A stretch of 64,000 nucleotides of DNA, taken from NCBI GenBank assembly GCA_030679145.1, contig JAUXTU010000015.1, forward strand, positions 57,190 through 121,189, given 5' to 3'. Numbering within the stretch: the first letter of the stretch is position 1; each line of letters starts with the position of its first letter. Of the stretch, positions 32,716-44,403 are shown in pieces. Origin of the DNA: Bacteroidota bacterium. Lineage in GTDB: Bacteria > Bacteroidota > Ignavibacteria > UBA10030 > UBA8401. A program made the translations under genes and the position numbers. The notes beneath the pieces are model-generated. The model did no database searches and had not been told where the DNA came from. It worked only from the letters and a program-made list of their open reading frames with translations.

Positions 32716-35700
32716 ATGAAAGAAACATACCAGAACGGAGATAATTTTCCTTTATACGATCTGCGCAACGAACATGATGCGTGCGGAATCGGATTTATTG
32801 TGAACATCAAAGGGGAACGTTCTCATGATGTTATCACAAAAGGAATAGAGATCCTCATCAATCTTACTCATCGTGGTGCATGCGGCTGCGATCCTGAAAC
32901 AGGAGATGGAGCGGGAATTACGATTCAGATTCCGCACAAATTTTTTGCCAAAGAATGCAAGAGTCTTAGCATCGCTCTTCCGGAAGAAGGAGATTATGGT
33001 GTTGGAATTGTCTTTTTGCCGGTGAATCAATCGTCGCGATTGATCTGCGAAGGAATTTTGGAACGGATCGTGCGGGAAGAAGGTTTGATTGTTCTTGGAT
33101 GGAGAGATACTCCGGTTGGTGCAGATGCAATTGGACGAATAGCGCGAGCTTCACAGCCTTATATAGAGCAAATATTTATTCGTCGCACAGAAGGAATGAC
33201 GAGAGAAGAGTTTGACCGCAAATTATATGTTGTGCGCAAACGAGCAGAAGCAGAGCTATATTCATCCGACATCAAAGAAAAAGATTTCTTTTATATTCCA
33301 TCACTTTCTTCCCGAGTAATTATCTATAAAGGATTATTACTTGCTCCACAGATTGAACAATTCTATAGTGAACTTTCGGATACCGATACGGAAAGCGCAC
33401 TCTGTCTTGTACATCAACGATTTTCTACCAACACAATGCCGAACTGGCAATTAGCTCATCCGTTTAGATTTGTGAGCCACAACGGAGAGATCAATACAAT
33501 GCGCGGTAACGTTATCTGGATGCATGCGCGTCAATCGGTATTGAAATCTGATCTGTTTGGCGATGATCTCAAAAAATTATTTCCAATTATTCAACCGGAT
33601 GGAAGCGATTCAGCCGCGCTCGATAATGCAGTTGAGTTGTTGTATCACTCCGGTAGAAGTTTGCCGCACGTTATGTCGATGTTGATTCCCGAAGCGTGGA
33701 GTCACGATGTAACAATGTCGCCGGAGAAAAAAGCATTCTACGAATATCACGCATCATTGATGGAACCGTGGGATGGACCTGCTGCGGTTGCTTTCACTGA
33801 TGGAAAAGTTATCGGAGCAACATTGGATCGTAACGGACTTCGTCCCGCACGATATGTTGAAACGCATGACGGATTATTGATCATGGCTTCTGAAGTCGGT
33901 GTATTGCCGATTGAACCGGAACGAGTGAAAATGAAGGGAAGACTTGAGCCGGGGAAAATGCTATTGGTCGATCTTGACCAAAAGCGTGTTATTCTTGACG
34001 AAGAAATTAAATTACAATTGAGTTCTCGCAAGCCATATAGCAGCTGGATCAAAGAAAATCAAATTACCATTGAACAACTTGCTGAACCGCCGCGCGCGCA
34101 TATGCTAAGCGAAAAAGACATCATTCAGCGTCAACGGATGTTTGGTTACAGTGATGAAGATGTGAGAATGCTCATCACCCCAATGGCGGTGAATGGTGAA
34201 GAAGCGATCGGTTCAATGGGAACAGACACGCCGCTGGCATGTTTGTCCGATAAACCGCAATCACTTTTCAATTATTTCAAGCAGTTGTTTGCACAGGTGA
34301 CGAATCCTCCGATCGATCCAATCCGTGAAGAATTTGTGATGTCGTTGACAAGTTACATCGGAACTGAGAGAAATATTCTCGATGAAACTCCGATGCATTG
34401 CCACACATTAAAATTGCAGCATCCAATTCTGACGAACAGCGAGCTGGAAAAATTGCGTCGGGTATCGCAGGGAGATTTTCTTACCACAACACTTCCGATG
34501 TTGTTCCGTGTTAATGGCGGAGAACAGGAATTGGAACGGGCACTTGATGGACTTTGCCGGCGTGCTTCGTTAGCAATTGAATCCGGTTACACTATAATAA
34601 TACTTTCGGATCGCGGTGGGGATGAAGAGTATGCACCGATCCCGAGTTTATTGGCAATGACTGCGGTTCACAATCATTTAGTGAGAGAAAAAACGCGAAC
34701 ACAAGTTGCGCTTGTTGTCGAATCCGGAGAACCGCGTGAGATAATGCATTTTTGTTTATTGATTGGTTATGGTGCAAGTGCTGTGAACCCGTATCTTGCC
34801 ATCGAAACAATCGAAGATCTTGCAAACAAAGGGCGTTTAGCAAAAGATGTTACTGCAGAATACGCTATTAAAAATTATAAGAAAGCTGTTGGAAAAGGTT
34901 TGCTGAAAGTCTTTTCCAAAATGGGAATTTCAACCCTGCAAAGTTATCGCGGTGCGCAGATTTTTGAAGTGATCGGATTAAATAAAAAATTGGTAGAGAA
35001 ATATTTTCAGGGAACTTCATCGCGCATCGAAGGAATTGGACTAGATGTGCTGGTAGAAGAAGCGAGAAGAAAACACGAATTCGCATTTCAACCGTTCTCG
35101 CAAGCGGACACCGAACTTGATCTTGGAGGAAATTATCATTTTCGAACTACCGGAGAACGTCATCTTATCAATCCAACAACGATAACGAAGTTGCAGCAAT
35201 CTGTTCGTAAAAGAGATTTCAAAACGTTCAAAGATTTTACAAGTATTCTTAACGATCAGAATAAAGAATTTTTTACACTTCGCGGATTGATGGAATTTAA
35301 AGAAGGAGCGCGAACCGTTCACATTGAAGATGTTGAACCCGCAAAACAAATTGTAAAACGTTTTGTTACCGGCGCGATGTCATTCGGTTCCATCAGCAAA
35401 GAAGCACACGAAACAATTGCGATTGCAATGAATCGTATGGGTGGAAAATCGAACACCGGTGAAGGGGGAGAAGACGAAGCACGTTTCAGTTCAGATGCGA
35501 ATGGTGACTTGCGTCGGAGCGCGATTAAACAAGTTGCTTCTGGAAGATTTGGTGTGACGGCAAATTATCTTGTGAATGCCGACGAGATTCAAATCAAGAT
35601 CGCGCAAGGTGCAAAACCGGGCGAGGGCGGACAGTTGCCCGGATATAAAGTTGACGAAGTGATTGCAAAGACGCGTCACTCAATTGCAGGTGTCGGACTT

Positions 35701-37287
35701 ATTTCTCCGCCGCCGCATCACGACATCTATTCTATAGAAGATCTTGCACAATTGATCTACGATCTAAAAAGTGTAAATCCAATCGCGAGAATTTCTGTGA
35801 AGTTGGTTTCCGAAGTCGGTGTTGGAACGGTTGCGGCGGGAGTTGCAAAAGCTCACGCCGATATGATCTTGATCAGTGGAGACAGCGGTGGAACGGGTGC
35901 GTCGCCATTGACATCCATTAAACACGCCGGAGTGCCGTGGGAACTTGGACTTGCAGAAACACAGCAGGTATTGGTGATGAATGATCTTCGCAGCCGTGTT
36001 CGATTGCAAACTGACGGTAAATTACAAACAGGACGCGATGTAGTTATCGCCGCTTTACTTGGTGCGGAAGAATATGGTTTTTCAACAGCGCCGCTTATTT
36101 CAATGGGATGTATCATGATGCGTAAGTGTCATCTTAATACATGTCCTGTTGGTATTGCAACGCAGGATCCGGAACTGAGAAAGAAATTTACGGGAACACC
36201 AGAACATGTCATTAATTTCTTTTTCTTTATTGCCGATGAAGTTCGAGAGATCATGGCGAGACTCGGTTTTCGCACGTTAGACGAAATGATTGGTCGTGTT
36301 GATATGCTGCAGCAGCGGAAAGATGTTGATCATTGGAAAGCAAAAGGAATTAATCTTTCATCAATTCTTCATCAACCGACTGTTCCGTTGCGAATTGGAA
36401 GACGCTGTTCAATTTCCCAAGATCACGGATTGAATGAAGCGATGGATTATCAACTTCTTGAACAAACAAAAATTGCACTCGAAGAAAAGAAGCCTGTTGA
36501 AATTTCTCTTCCTATCAGAAATGTTCATCGTACTGTTGGCGCATTATTAAGCGGCCGCATTGCGAAGTATTATGGTGCTGAAGGATTGCCGGAAAGTACG
36601 ATCAAGATTAATTTCACCGGCTCGGCAGGACAAAGTTTTGGAGCATTTCTTTCCAAAGGAGTTACATTGACATTGGAAGGTGATGCGAACGATTATGTTG
36701 GAAAAGGATTGTCGGGAGGAAAGATCATTATTTTCTCTCCGAAGAATTCCACATTTGTTCCGGAAGATAATTCCATTGTCGGTAACGTTGTGTTGTATGG
36801 TGCAACGAGCGGCGAAGCATATTTTGCAGGAAAAGCTGGAGAGCGTTTTGCTGTTCGTAACAGCGGCGCGACGGTTGTTGTAGAATCGGTCGGTGCAAAC
36901 GGTTGTGAATATATGACGAATGGAATTGTTGTTATTCTTGGAAAAACCGGAAAGAATTTTGCAGCAGGTATGTCCGGCGGATATGCGTTTGTGCTGGATG
37001 AAGATGGAGAATTTACTTCGAAAATGTGCAACAAGGCAATGGTCGATCTTGAATCGATGAATGAAGAGGATGAACGCCTTGTTCAAAATTTTATTAAAAA
37101 ACATGTTGAATTGACCGGCAGTCAATGCGGTAAAAAAATTCTTGATGAGTGGAAAACTTTTAAGACGAAATTTGTAAAAGTATTTCCGCATGATTACAAA
37201 CGCGTTTTAAATGCAAAACAAAAAGCAAAAGAGGAAACAACCGCAGTGAAAAGTAATGGCTCCGGTAAGGAGGTTGTCAATGGGTAA
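32716..37287 (+). CDS. gltB: glutamate synthase large subunit
   Basis: A 1523-residue enzyme that makes two glutamates from glutamine and 2-oxoglutarate. A short propeptide precedes the class II amidotransferase Cys23 ([10 protein letters not shown]); then come the central domain, the FMN-binding synthase barrel ([37 protein letters not shown]) with the 3Fe-4S cysteines in [16 protein letters not shown], and the C-terminal beta-helix ([34 protein letters not shown]). Its place inside the branched-chain operon would tie amino-donor supply to Val/Leu/Ile synthesis. gltD overlaps its last 8 nt. Confidence 0.97.
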   Translation: MKETYQNGDNFPLYDLRNEHDACGIGFIVNIKGERSHDVITKGIEILINLTHRGACGCDPETGDGAGITIQIPHKFFAKECKSLSIALPEEGDYGVGIVFLPVNQSSRLICEGILERIVREEGLIVLGWRDTPVGADAIGRIARASQPYIEQIFIRRTEGMTREEFDRKLYVVRKRAEAELYSSDIKEKDFFYIPSLSSRVIIYKGLLLAPQIEQFYSELSDTDTESALCLVHQRFSTNTMPNWQLAHPFRFVSHNGEINTMRGNVIWMHARQSVLKSDLFGDDLKKLFPIIQPDGSDSAALDNAVELLYHSGRSLPHVMSMLIPEAWSHDVTMSPEKKAFYEYHASLMEPWDGPAAVAFTDGKVIGATLDRNGLRPARYVETHDGLLIMASEVGVLPIEPERVKMKGRLEPGKMLLVDLDQKRVILDEEIKLQLSSRKPYSSWIKENQITIEQLAEPPRAHMLSEKDIIQRQRMFGYSDEDVRMLITPMAVNGEEAIGSMGTDTPLACLSDKPQSLFNYFKQLFAQVTNPPIDPIREEFVMSLTSYIGTERNILDETPMHCHTLKLQHPILTNSELEKLRRVSQGDFLTTTLPMLFRVNGGEQELERALDGLCRRASLAIESGYTIIILSDRGGDEEYAPIPSLLAMTAVHNHLVREKTRTQVALVVESGEPREIMHFCLLIGYGASAVNPYLAIETIEDLANKGRLAKDVTAEYAIKNYKKAVGKGLLKVFSKMGISTLQSYRGAQIFEVIGLNKKLVEKYFQGTSSRIEGIGLDVLVEEARRKHEFAFQPFSQADTELDLGGNYHFRTTGERHLINPTTITKLQQSVRKRDFKTFKDFTSILNDQNKEFFTLRGLMEFKEGARTVHIEDVEPAKQIVKRFVTGAMSFGSISKEAHETIAIAMNRMGGKSNTGEGGEDEARFSSDANGDLRRSAIKQVASGRFGVTANYLVNADEIQIKIAQGAKPGEGGQLPGYKVDEVIAKTRHSIAGVGLISPPPHHDIYSIEDLAQLIYDLKSVNPIARISVKLVSEVGVGTVAAGVAKAHADMILISGDSGGTGASPLTSIKHAGVPWELGLAETQQVLVMNDLRSRVRLQTDGKLQTGRDVVIAALLGAEEYGFSTAPLISMGCIMMRKCHLNTCPVGIATQDPELRKKFTGTPEHVINFFFFIADEVREIMARLGFRTLDEMIGRVDMLQQRKDVDHWKAKGINLSSILHQPTVPLRIGRRCSISQDHGLNEAMDYQLLEQTKIALEEKKPVEISLPIRNVHRTVGALLSGRIAKYYGAEGLPESTIKINFTGSAGQSFGAFLSKGVTLTLEGDANDYVGKGLSGGKIIIFSPKNSTFVPEDNSIVGNVVLYGATSGEAYFAGKAGERFAVRNSGATVVVESVGANGCEYMTNGIVVILGKTGKNFAAGMSGGYAFVLDEDGEFTSKMCNKAMVDLESMNEEDERLVQNFIKKHVELTGSQCGKKILDEWKTFKTKFVKVFPHDYKRVLNAKQKAKEETTAVKSNGSGKEVVNG

Positions 37288-38701
37288 ACCAACCGGTTTC
37301 ATGGAATATAAACGCGAAGTTCCACAGCGACGCCAGGTTGCAGAGCGTTTGGAAGATTGGCGCGATGTGTACACAGCTTTTGACGAAGACAAAATTAAAA
37401 CACAGGGTGCGCGTTGTATGGATTGCGGAATTCCATTCTGTCAATCAGGCTGCCCCGTTAACAACGTTATTCCGCATTGGAATGATCTCGTTTATAAAGA
37501 TCGGTGGGAAGAAGCGATTCGCATTCTCCATTCCACAAATAATTTTCCTGAATTTACGGGAAATGTTTGCCCCGCACCATGCGAAGCATCATGTGTATTG
37601 GGAATCAACGAACCGCCGGTAACGATAAAAGTTATTGAACGAACAATTATTGAATACGCATTTGAGCACGGATGGATAAAACCTGAACCGCCAAAAAAAC
37701 GTTCAGGAAAAACTGTTGCAGTGATCGGTTCAGGTCCTTCCGGATTAGCAGCGGCGCAGCAATTGAATCGTGCAGGACATCGCGTAACGGTGTATGAGAA
37801 GAACGATCGTGTCGGCGGACTGCTTCGGTATGGAATTCCCGATTTTAAATTTGAAAAACATCTGCTCGATCGTCGCGTTGATCAATTACAGGCAGAAGGA
37901 ATTGTCTTTACAACAAAGACAAATGTTGGAGTGAATATTTCTGCGGAAGAATTACGCCGTTCGTACGATGCGATCTTGTTATGCGGCGGAGCAGAATCTC
38001 CGCGCGATTTAAAAGTGCCGGGACGCGAACTGAAAGGAATCCATTTTGCGATGGAATTTCTTCCCCAACAAAATCACCGGCTCGCCGGAGACAAAACAGA
38101 TCCGACAAAAGATATTCTTGCAACCGGAAAACGTATTGTGATCATCGGTGGCGGCGATACCGGTGCGGATTGTTTGGGAACAAGCTTGCGCCAAAAAGCA
38201 AAATCAGTCAATCAATTTGAAATTATGCCGAAACCACCGCTTGAACGAGCCGCTTCAACGCCATGGCCGTTATGGCCACTTCAATTGCGGACAGAAAGTT
38301 CGCATGAAGAGGGTGGTACACGAGACTGGGCACTTGCGACAACAAAGTTTGAAGGTGATGCAAACGGAAATGTTACGAAGTTACACGCAATTCGTGTTGG
38401 TCCACCGCCAAATTTTGCACCGATCACAGGAACAGAATTTACTCTGGACGCTGATTTGGTGCTGCTTGCAATGGGATTCAATGGTCCGACAAAGAACGGT
38501 TTACTTGATGAACTTGGTGTTGCACTCGATGCACGGAGCAATGTCTCAACCGACAAGGAATATATGAGTTCGGTTCCGGGAATTTTTTCTGCCGGAGATA
38601 TGCGGCGAGGTCAATCGCTTGTTGTCTGGGCGATCAGCGAAGGACGAAAAGCAGCGCGCAGTGTCGACAAATATTTAATGGGAGCAACGAGTTTACCGTA
38701 A
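37280..38701 (+). CDS. gltD: glutamate synthase small subunit
   Basis: A 473-residue NADPH- and FAD-dependent partner of GltB. N-terminal 4Fe-4S cysteines: [23 protein letters not shown] and [15 protein letters not shown] site [22 protein letters not shown] site [18 protein letters not shown] 37280 is chosen because AAGGAGG precedes it at ideal distance and the gene then overlaps gltB by 8 nt; a longer frame from 37256 adds residues unlike the family. Confidence 0.97.
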   Translation: MGKPTGFMEYKREVPQRRQVAERLEDWRDVYTAFDEDKIKTQGARCMDCGIPFCQSGCPVNNVIPHWNDLVYKDRWEEAIRILHSTNNFPEFTGNVCPAPCEASCVLGINEPPVTIKVIERTIIEYAFEHGWIKPEPPKKRSGKTVAVIGSGPSGLAAAQQLNRAGHRVTVYEKNDRVGGLLRYGIPDFKFEKHLLDRRVDQLQAEGIVFTTKTNVGVNISAEELRRSYDAILLCGGAESPRDLKVPGRELKGIHFAMEFLPQQNHRLAGDKTDPTKDILATGKRIVIIGGGDTGADCLGTSLRQKAKSVNQFEIMPKPPLERAASTPWPLWPLQLRTESSHEEGGTRDWALATTKFEGDANGNVTKLHAIRVGPPPNFAPITGTEFTLDADLVLLAMGFNGPTKNGLLDELGVALDARSNVSTDKEYMSSVPGIFSAGDMRRGQSLVVWAISEGRKAARSVDKYLMGATSLP

Positions 38702-38825
38702 GAAGTAAACAAGTCAAAAGTAAAAAGTAAAAAATGAAAAGTTGAAATTAAAAACATATTTAAAATCATAAGCCACCGACCAGCCCGCCGTACCTTCTGG
38801 AGGGTTCACAAATTATTAAAAAATT

Positions 38826-38854
38826 CTTTGTGTCTCAGTGTCTTAGTGGTAAAG
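38826..38854. repeat. short CTTTGTGTC-type repeat before ilvC
   Basis: CTTTGTGTCTCAGTGTCTTAGTGGT is one of several look-alike runs in the window (9967-9984, and in reverse at 46291-46318). The rest of the 169-nt gltD-ilvC gap is A-rich with no gene. Confidence 0.5.
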
Positions 38855-38870
38855 AACAAAGGAGAAACAA

Positions 38871-39926
38871 ATGGCACAAATAAATTTTGGCGGAACAGTT
38901 GAAGAAGTTGTAACCCGCGAAGAATACCCACTCGAAAAAGCAAAAGAGTTTTTAAAGAATGAAGTTGTCGCAATTCTCGGCTATGGACCGCAAGGTTATG
39001 GACAATCGTTGAACATGCGCGACAACGGCATCAATGTTATTGTTGGTCAACGCAAAGGCGGTCAGGGATGGAATGATGCAATTCGTGACGGTTGGGTAGA
39101 AGGAAAAAATCTTTTTCCGAACATTGAAGAAGCAATTCAAAAAGGGAGCATCATTCAATATTTACTTTCCGATTCAGGTCAAAAACAGATGTGGGATGTT
39201 GTGAAGAAGAATTTGAAAAAAGGACAAGCGTTATACTTCTCCCATGGATTTTCTGTTGTATTCAAAGATCAAACAAACATTATTCCTCCGGCAGATGTAG
39301 ATGTTGTTCTTGTCGCTCCAAAAGGAAGCGGACGAACAGTACGCAGCAACTTTCTTGCAGGAAGCGGAATCAACGCGAGTTTTGCAGTTTTCCAAGATGC
39401 TACCGGAAAAGCCCGCGAGCGAGCAATTGCATGCGGAATCGCAATCGGTTCGGGATATTTATTCCCGACAACATTTGAAAAAGAAGTATTGTCCGACCTT
39501 ACCGGTGAGCGCGGTGTCTTGATGGGTGCGATTGCAGGATTGATGAAAGCGCAATATGATGTTCTTCGTCAAATGGGACATTCACCGAGCGAAGCGTTCA
39601 ACGAAACCGTTGAAGAAGCAACACAGAGTCTTTATCCACTTGTTGGGAAATATGGAATGGATTGGATGTTTGCAGCGTGCAGTGTAACCGCACAACGCGG
39701 CGCACTTGATTGGGCGAAAAAATTCGAAATGGCAAATCGTCCATTGTTTGAATTATTATATCGCGATGTTCAATACGGCGTAGAAACAAAACGTGTTCTT
39801 GATTCCACAAGCTCGCCGGATTATCGCGAGAAATTACAGAAGGAATTGGATGAATGGAAAAATTCCGAAATGTGGAAAGCAGGAGAAGCTGTGCGGGGAT
39901 TGCGTCCTGAAAACTGGAAAAAGTAG
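38871..39926 (+). CDS. ilvC: ketol-acid reductoisomerase
   Basis: A 351-residue NAD(P)H enzyme that isomerises and reduces acetolactate or acetohydroxybutyrate, second step to Val and Ile. The Rossmann motif is VAILGYGPQGYGQSLNMRDNG; metal and substrate residues lie in DLTGERGVLMGAIAGLMKAQYDVL and SEAFNETVEEATQSLYPLVGKYGMDWM. It resembles the roughly 350-residue form found in Bacteroidetes and relatives. A good AAAGGAG ribosome site is present. Confidence 0.96.
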   Translation: MAQINFGGTVEEVVTREEYPLEKAKEFLKNEVVAILGYGPQGYGQSLNMRDNGINVIVGQRKGGQGWNDAIRDGWVEGKNLFPNIEEAIQKGSIIQYLLSDSGQKQMWDVVKKNLKKGQALYFSHGFSVVFKDQTNIIPPADVDVVLVAPKGSGRTVRSNFLAGSGINASFAVFQDATGKARERAIACGIAIGSGYLFPTTFEKEVLSDLTGERGVLMGAIAGLMKAQYDVLRQMGHSPSEAFNETVEEATQSLYPLVGKYGMDWMFAACSVTAQRGALDWAKKFEMANRPLFELLYRDVQYGVETKRVLDSTSSPDYREKLQKELDEWKNSEMWKAGEAVRGLRPENWKK

Positions 39927-40016
39927 TTGAGTATTTGAGTAGTGGAGTAAGTGAGAATAAAATCTCACTATAATAGTTTTCTCCACGACTTCACGACTTA
40001 TCGACTTAAACACCTT

Positions 40017-41582
40017 ATGAAAAAAAAGATTTTCACATACGACACGACACTTCGCGATGGAACGCAGGGAGAAGAAGTTTCTTTCTCTGCTGAAGACAAA
40101 GTGAAGATTGCCAAACGTCTTGATGCATTCGGTATCGATTACATCGAGGGTGGTTGGCCCGGCTCCAATCCTAAAGACATGGAGTTCTTCGAGAAGGTAC
40201 GATCGGTAAAATTCGTCCACGCAAAAGTTGCCGCATTCGGCAGTACGCGTCGCGCAAAAAACAAAGTTGAAGATGATGCAAACATTAAAGCGTTGCTTGA
40301 TGCGCAAACTCCGGTAGTCACAATTTTTGGAAAGACATGGCTCCTGCATGTAAAAGAAGCGTTACAAATCACGGAGGAAGAAAATCTCGAGATCATTTCA
40401 GACTCAGTTGCGTATCTGAAAAAAAATAATAAAGAAGTGATTTACGATGCGGAACATTTCTTTGACGGATTCAAATCTGATAAAGCATATGCGATCAAAA
40501 CGTTAGACGCCGCGCAGCGCTCCGGCGCAGATGTTATTGTTCTCTGTGATACAAACGGCGGGACAATGCCCTGGGAAGTTTCCACCATTGTTGAAGAAAT
40601 AAAAAAACATATCACAGCACAACTTGGTATTCATACGCATAATGACTGTGAGCTTGGCGTTGCCAATGCTCTTGCGGCAATCGAGCAGGGCGCAATCCAT
40701 GTTCAAGGAACGATTAACGGATACGGCGAGCGATGCGGAAATGCAAATTTGTGTTCAATTATTCCAAACCTGCAGATAAAAATGGGATTTGAAACTGTAG
40801 GAATGGAACAGTTAAAAAAACTGACCGATGTTTCCCGTTATGTGAGCGAACTTGCAAATCTAAAGCACAAAAAAAATCTGGCGTATGTTGGTGAAAGCGC
40901 ATTTGCACACAAAGGCGGCGTTCACGTCAGTGCAGTGATGAAAACACCGAAGACATATGAACACATTCCACCGGAAACCGTGGGAAATGTTCGTCGTGTA
41001 TTAGTATCTGATCTTTCCGGCAGAAGCAATGTATTGTATAAAGCGGAAGAACTTGGATTAAAATTAGATGATAAATCTCCTGCGGCGCAAAAAATTGTTG
41101 AGGAGTTGAAGGAAATGGAACATTATGGTTATTATTTTGAGGATGCTGAAGCATCGTTTGAATTGCTGATAAAAAAACATACCGGTGAGATCAAAAAATT
41201 ATTTGAACTGGAACGATTCAAGATCAGTATTCATAAAGACTCAAATGACAAAGATGCGCGAAGCGAAGCAATGATCAAAATTCGCGTCGGTGACGAAACT
41301 GAAATGACTGCGGCCGAGGGAAATGGTCCGGTGAACGCAATGGATAGAGCACTGCGTAAAGCACTCGAGCGATTCTATCCGCAGTTAAAAGAAATTCAAT
41401 TGACCGATTACAAAGTGCGTGTACTCGATTCTCAAAATGCTACCGCAGCGAAAGTACGTGTTTTGATTGAAACAAAGAATGGAAATTCATCATGGAATAC
41501 GGTCGGCGTCTCTTCCGATGTTGTTGATGCAAGCTGGAAAGCATTGGTCGATTCGATCACGTATCATTTATTAAAAAAATAA
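40017..41582 (+). CDS. cimA: (R)-citramalate synthase
   Basis: A 521-residue member of the isopropylmalate/citramalate synthase family, condensing pyruvate with acetyl-CoA as the entry to isoleucine without threonine deaminase. HMGL barrel motifs [31 protein letters not shown] and [24 protein letters not shown]-terminal regulatory domain after residue 370. [10 protein letters not shown] and [14 protein letters not shown] stretches fit the TIGR00977 (CimA) branch rather than LeuA, which is also present nearby. ATG 40017 is preferred over an upstream start at 39951 that lies in intergenic sequence. Confidence 0.92.
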   Translation: MKKKIFTYDTTLRDGTQGEEVSFSAEDKVKIAKRLDAFGIDYIEGGWPGSNPKDMEFFEKVRSVKFVHAKVAAFGSTRRAKNKVEDDANIKALLDAQTPVVTIFGKTWLLHVKEALQITEEENLEIISDSVAYLKKNNKEVIYDAEHFFDGFKSDKAYAIKTLDAAQRSGADVIVLCDTNGGTMPWEVSTIVEEIKKHITAQLGIHTHNDCELGVANALAAIEQGAIHVQGTINGYGERCGNANLCSIIPNLQIKMGFETVGMEQLKKLTDVSRYVSELANLKHKKNLAYVGESAFAHKGGVHVSAVMKTPKTYEHIPPETVGNVRRVLVSDLSGRSNVLYKAEELGLKLDDKSPAAQKIVEELKEMEHYGYYFEDAEASFELLIKKHTGEIKKLFELERFKISIHKDSNDKDARSEAMIKIRVGDETEMTAAEGNGPVNAMDRALRKALERFYPQLKEIQLTDYKVRVLDSQNATAAKVRVLIETKNGNSSWNTVGVSSDVVDASWKALVDSITYHLLKK

Positions 41583-41596
41583 ACAATTTAAGTATT

Positions 41597-41688
41597 GTCA
41601 TTTCGAGCGAAGCGAGAAATCTCAATAATAATTTTTATCCGAGTTCAGATTCTTCGCCCCGATAAAGAACATCGGGACTCAGAATGAC
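41597..41688. repeat. GTCATT-type dispersed palindromic repeat (cimA-aroF gap)
   Basis: Starts GTCATTTCGAGCGAAGCGAG and ends CAGAATGAC, so the ends are inverted copies. An inner hairpin, CCCCGAT...ATCGGGA, is also visible. Confidence 0.8.
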
Positions 41689-41718
41689 AAAACTCAACAT
41701 TCATAAAAGGAATCAGTA

Positions 41719-42732
41719 ATGATAGTTGTATTAAAACCGGGAACAACAAAAGAACAATTCGATCATGTTATCGATCGCGTAAAAGAATTTGGATTCAGGC
41801 CGCATCCGATTGTGGGAGAAGAACGAACAGTCGTAGCGTGTGTCGGCGATGAACGTGGTAAAGCTCAACTTCAAGCGTTGGAATCATTGGATTATGTTGA
41901 AAATGTTGTTCCAATTCTTAAACCATTCAAATTAGCAAGCAAAGAAACTAAACCACGTTCTGTTATTAAAGTCGGTAATGTTGAATTTGGGAACTCTCAA
42001 TTTGTCGTTATTGCGGGTCCCTGTTCGGTCGAAACAAAAGAGCAGATAATTTTAAGCGCAGAGCTGGTGAAAAAAGCGGGGGCACAAATGCTTCGCGGAG
42101 GGGCATTCAAGCCTAGAACATCGCCATATTCATTTCAAGGATTGGAAGAAGAAGGTCTAAAACTTCTTGCTGCTGCTCGCGAAAAAACAGGATTGCCTTT
42201 TGCAACGGAAGTGATCTCTCCAAGCGATGTAGAACTTGTTGCACGATATTCCGATATGCTGCAAATCGGTGCACGCAACATGCAAAATTTTGCACTGTTG
42301 AAAGAAGTTGGGAAAACAAAACGTCCAATTCTTTTGAAACGAGGAATGTCGAGTAATTACAAAGAACTCTTGATGTCTGCAGAATATATTATGTCGCAGG
42401 GAAATTATGAAGTTGTGTTATGCGAGCGCGGTATCCGCACTTTTGAAGATTATACACGCAACACGTTCGATCTCGCAGCGGTGCCGGCATTAAAAGAGAT
42501 GTCCCATTTACCGGTGATTGTCGATCCGAGTCATGGAACAGGAATACGAAGTTTGGTTACACCAATGGCAAAAGCAGCGGTTCCGGTCGGTGCAGATGGA
42601 TTAATTATTGAAATGCATCCGAATCCGGAGAAAGCATTTTCCGACGGCGCACAATCGTTAACGCCGGAACAGTTTGCAAAACTCATGGATGAGCTACGGC
42701 GGTATCTGCCGCTAGAGAATAAACATTTATAG
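41719..42732 (+). CDS. aroF: 3-deoxy-7-phosphoheptulonate synthase (type I-beta)
   Basis: A 337-residue DAHP synthase, first enzyme of the shikimate path. An N-terminal ferredoxin-like regulatory domain (residues 1-75, [20 protein letters not shown]) precedes the barrel, which has [71 protein letters not shown] and VDPSHGTG. This architecture is that of Thermotoga-type enzymes regulated by aromatic amino acids. No other aromatic gene is in the window, so its membership in a branched-chain operon is notable. Confidence 0.95.
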   Translation: MIVVLKPGTTKEQFDHVIDRVKEFGFRPHPIVGEERTVVACVGDERGKAQLQALESLDYVENVVPILKPFKLASKETKPRSVIKVGNVEFGNSQFVVIAGPCSVETKEQIILSAELVKKAGAQMLRGGAFKPRTSPYSFQGLEEEGLKLLAAAREKTGLPFATEVISPSDVELVARYSDMLQIGARNMQNFALLKEVGKTKRPILLKRGMSSNYKELLMSAEYIMSQGNYEVVLCERGIRTFEDYTRNTFDLAAVPALKEMSHLPVIVDPSHGTGIRSLVTPMAKAAVPVGADGLIIEMHPNPEKAFSDGAQSLTPEQFAKLMDELRRYLPLENKHL

Positions 42733-42743
42733 AACAGGAATGA

Positions 42744-42793
42744 GGTGTTAGATATTAGGTTTTTGCTAACACCTAATATCTAATTATTTTTTG
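42744..42793 (+). terminator. hairpin with alternative pairing between aroF and leuA
   Basis: TTAGATATTAGGT (42748-42760) and ACCTAATATCTAA (42771-42783) form a perfect 13-bp stem followed by TTATTTTTT: a strong intrinsic terminator shape. A competing 8-bp stem, GGTGTTAG (42744-42751) with CTAACACC (42766-42773), shares bases with it. It would act inside the operon. Confidence 0.75.
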
Positions 42794-42801
42794 AGGAACT
42801 T

Positions 42802-44358
42802 ATGAGTGATCGAGTATATATTTTTGATACAACACTGCGCGACGGTGAACAATCGCCCGGGTGCAGTATGAACTTCACCGAAAAGATCCGAATGGCGCGT
42901 CAATTAGAGCGATTGCAGGTTGATGTGATCGAAGCTGGATTTCCAATTGCGAGTGAAGGTGATTTTGAATCAGTAAAAGAAATTGCAAAACAGATCCGCA
43001 GCTGTACAATTGCAGGACTAAGCCGTGCAAATAAAGGAGACATTGATCGTGCTTGGGAAGCGTTGAAGCATGCAGCAAAACCGCGCATCCATACATTTAT
43101 TGCAACGTCTGACATTCACTTGAAATATAAATTAAAAAAATCACGTGAAGAAGTGCTAGAAAGTGCTGTTTATGCCGTACGTCTTGCAAAATCATATTGT
43201 AACGATGTGGAATTTTCGTGTGAAGATGCATCGCGCAGCGATGTTGATTATCTTTGCCAGATCGTTGAAGCAGTGATCGCCGAGGGTGCAACAGTAGTGA
43301 ATATTCCGGACACCGTTGGTTATGCAATTCCCGATGATTATGGCAGAATTATTCGTTCACTTATTGAACGAGTACCAAACATCAACAAAGCGATCATCAG
43401 TGCGCATTGCCACAATGATCTTGGAATGGCAGTTGCAAACTCTCTTGCCGCAGTGATGAACGGTGCGCGTCAGATCGAATGTACAGTGAATGGTGTCGGC
43501 GAACGCGCAGGAAATGCTTCGCTTGAAGAAATTGCGATGGCAATTCGTACTCGAAGTGAAGCATTGAAAGTTAATACAAACATCAATACAGAAGAAATTT
43601 ATAAATCGAGTAAAATGTTAGTGTCACTTACAGGAATGCATATTCAACGCAACAAAGCGATTGTCGGCGATAATGCATTTGCCCATGAAGCTGGAATTCA
43701 TCAGGATGGAATGTTGAAAAATTCCATCACGTATGAAATTATGACACCGCAAAGTGTCGGTATTAAACATAGCACGCTTGTTCTGGGGAAACACAGCGGA
43801 CGACATGCGTTGAAGCAGCGGTATACAGAACTCGGTTATAATTTAACAGCAGAAGAATTAGAACGAGCATACGTAGTTTTTACAAAGATTGCCGACGAGA
43901 AAAAACAGATATTCGACGATGATCTGATCGCAATTCTTCAGGATGAAATGTCATCGATCGATGAAACATATAAACTCGAAACATTTCAAGTAACAAGCGG
44001 ATTGAATTTAATCCCCACAGCAACCGTTGGTCTGAAAAAAGGAAACGAAATATTTCAGGATTCCGCAACAGGTGATGGTCCGGTCGATGCTTCCTATCGC
44101 GCTATTGAACGCATCACGGGAATCAGTGTGGAATTGCTCGATTATTCAATTAAATCCGTAGCATGGGGACGCGACGCAATTGGTGAAGTGTTCGTAAAGA
44201 TCGCAATTGATGGAAATGTATTCAATGGACGCTCTGCAAGTACGGATGTAATTACGGGAAGCGTGAAAGCGTATCTGAATGCGATCAATCATGCAGTCAG
44301 CGCACGATATCGAAAAGAAAAAGATTCTTCCGTTCGCCAGGAAGCGCAAGCAGTATAA
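42802..44358 (+). CDS. leuA: 2-isopropylmalate synthase
   Basis: A 518-residue enzyme joining acetyl-CoA and 2-oxoisovalerate, the committed step to leucine. HMGL barrel: [81 protein letters not shown]; the C-terminal leucine-binding domain follows (residues 390-518, with [17 protein letters not shown]). GAGGAACTT precedes the ATG. The hairpin pair just upstream may regulate it separately. Confidence 0.97.
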   Translation: MSDRVYIFDTTLRDGEQSPGCSMNFTEKIRMARQLERLQVDVIEAGFPIASEGDFESVKEIAKQIRSCTIAGLSRANKGDIDRAWEALKHAAKPRIHTFIATSDIHLKYKLKKSREEVLESAVYAVRLAKSYCNDVEFSCEDASRSDVDYLCQIVEAVIAEGATVVNIPDTVGYAIPDDYGRIIRSLIERVPNINKAIISAHCHNDLGMAVANSLAAVMNGARQIECTVNGVGERAGNASLEEIAMAIRTRSEALKVNTNINTEEIYKSSKMLVSLTGMHIQRNKAIVGDNAFAHEAGIHQDGMLKNSITYEIMTPQSVGIKHSTLVLGKHSGRHALKQRYTELGYNLTAEELERAYVVFTKIADEKKQIFDDDLIAILQDEMSSIDETYKLETFQVTSGLNLIPTATVGLKKGNEIFQDSATGDGPVDASYRAIERITGISVELLDYSIKSVAWGRDAIGEVFVKIAIDGNVFNGRSASTDVITGSVKAYLNAINHAVSARYRKEKDSSVRQEAQAV

Positions 44359-44403
44359 TTCAAAAAATCATTTTCAGTGAATTAATAATAAGGTTTCTCT
44401 TTT

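Noticed and set aside
36547..37191. 214-codon minus-strand ORF inside gltB
   Set aside because: It overlaps the conserved C-terminal beta-helix of glutamate synthase and has no recognisable domain.
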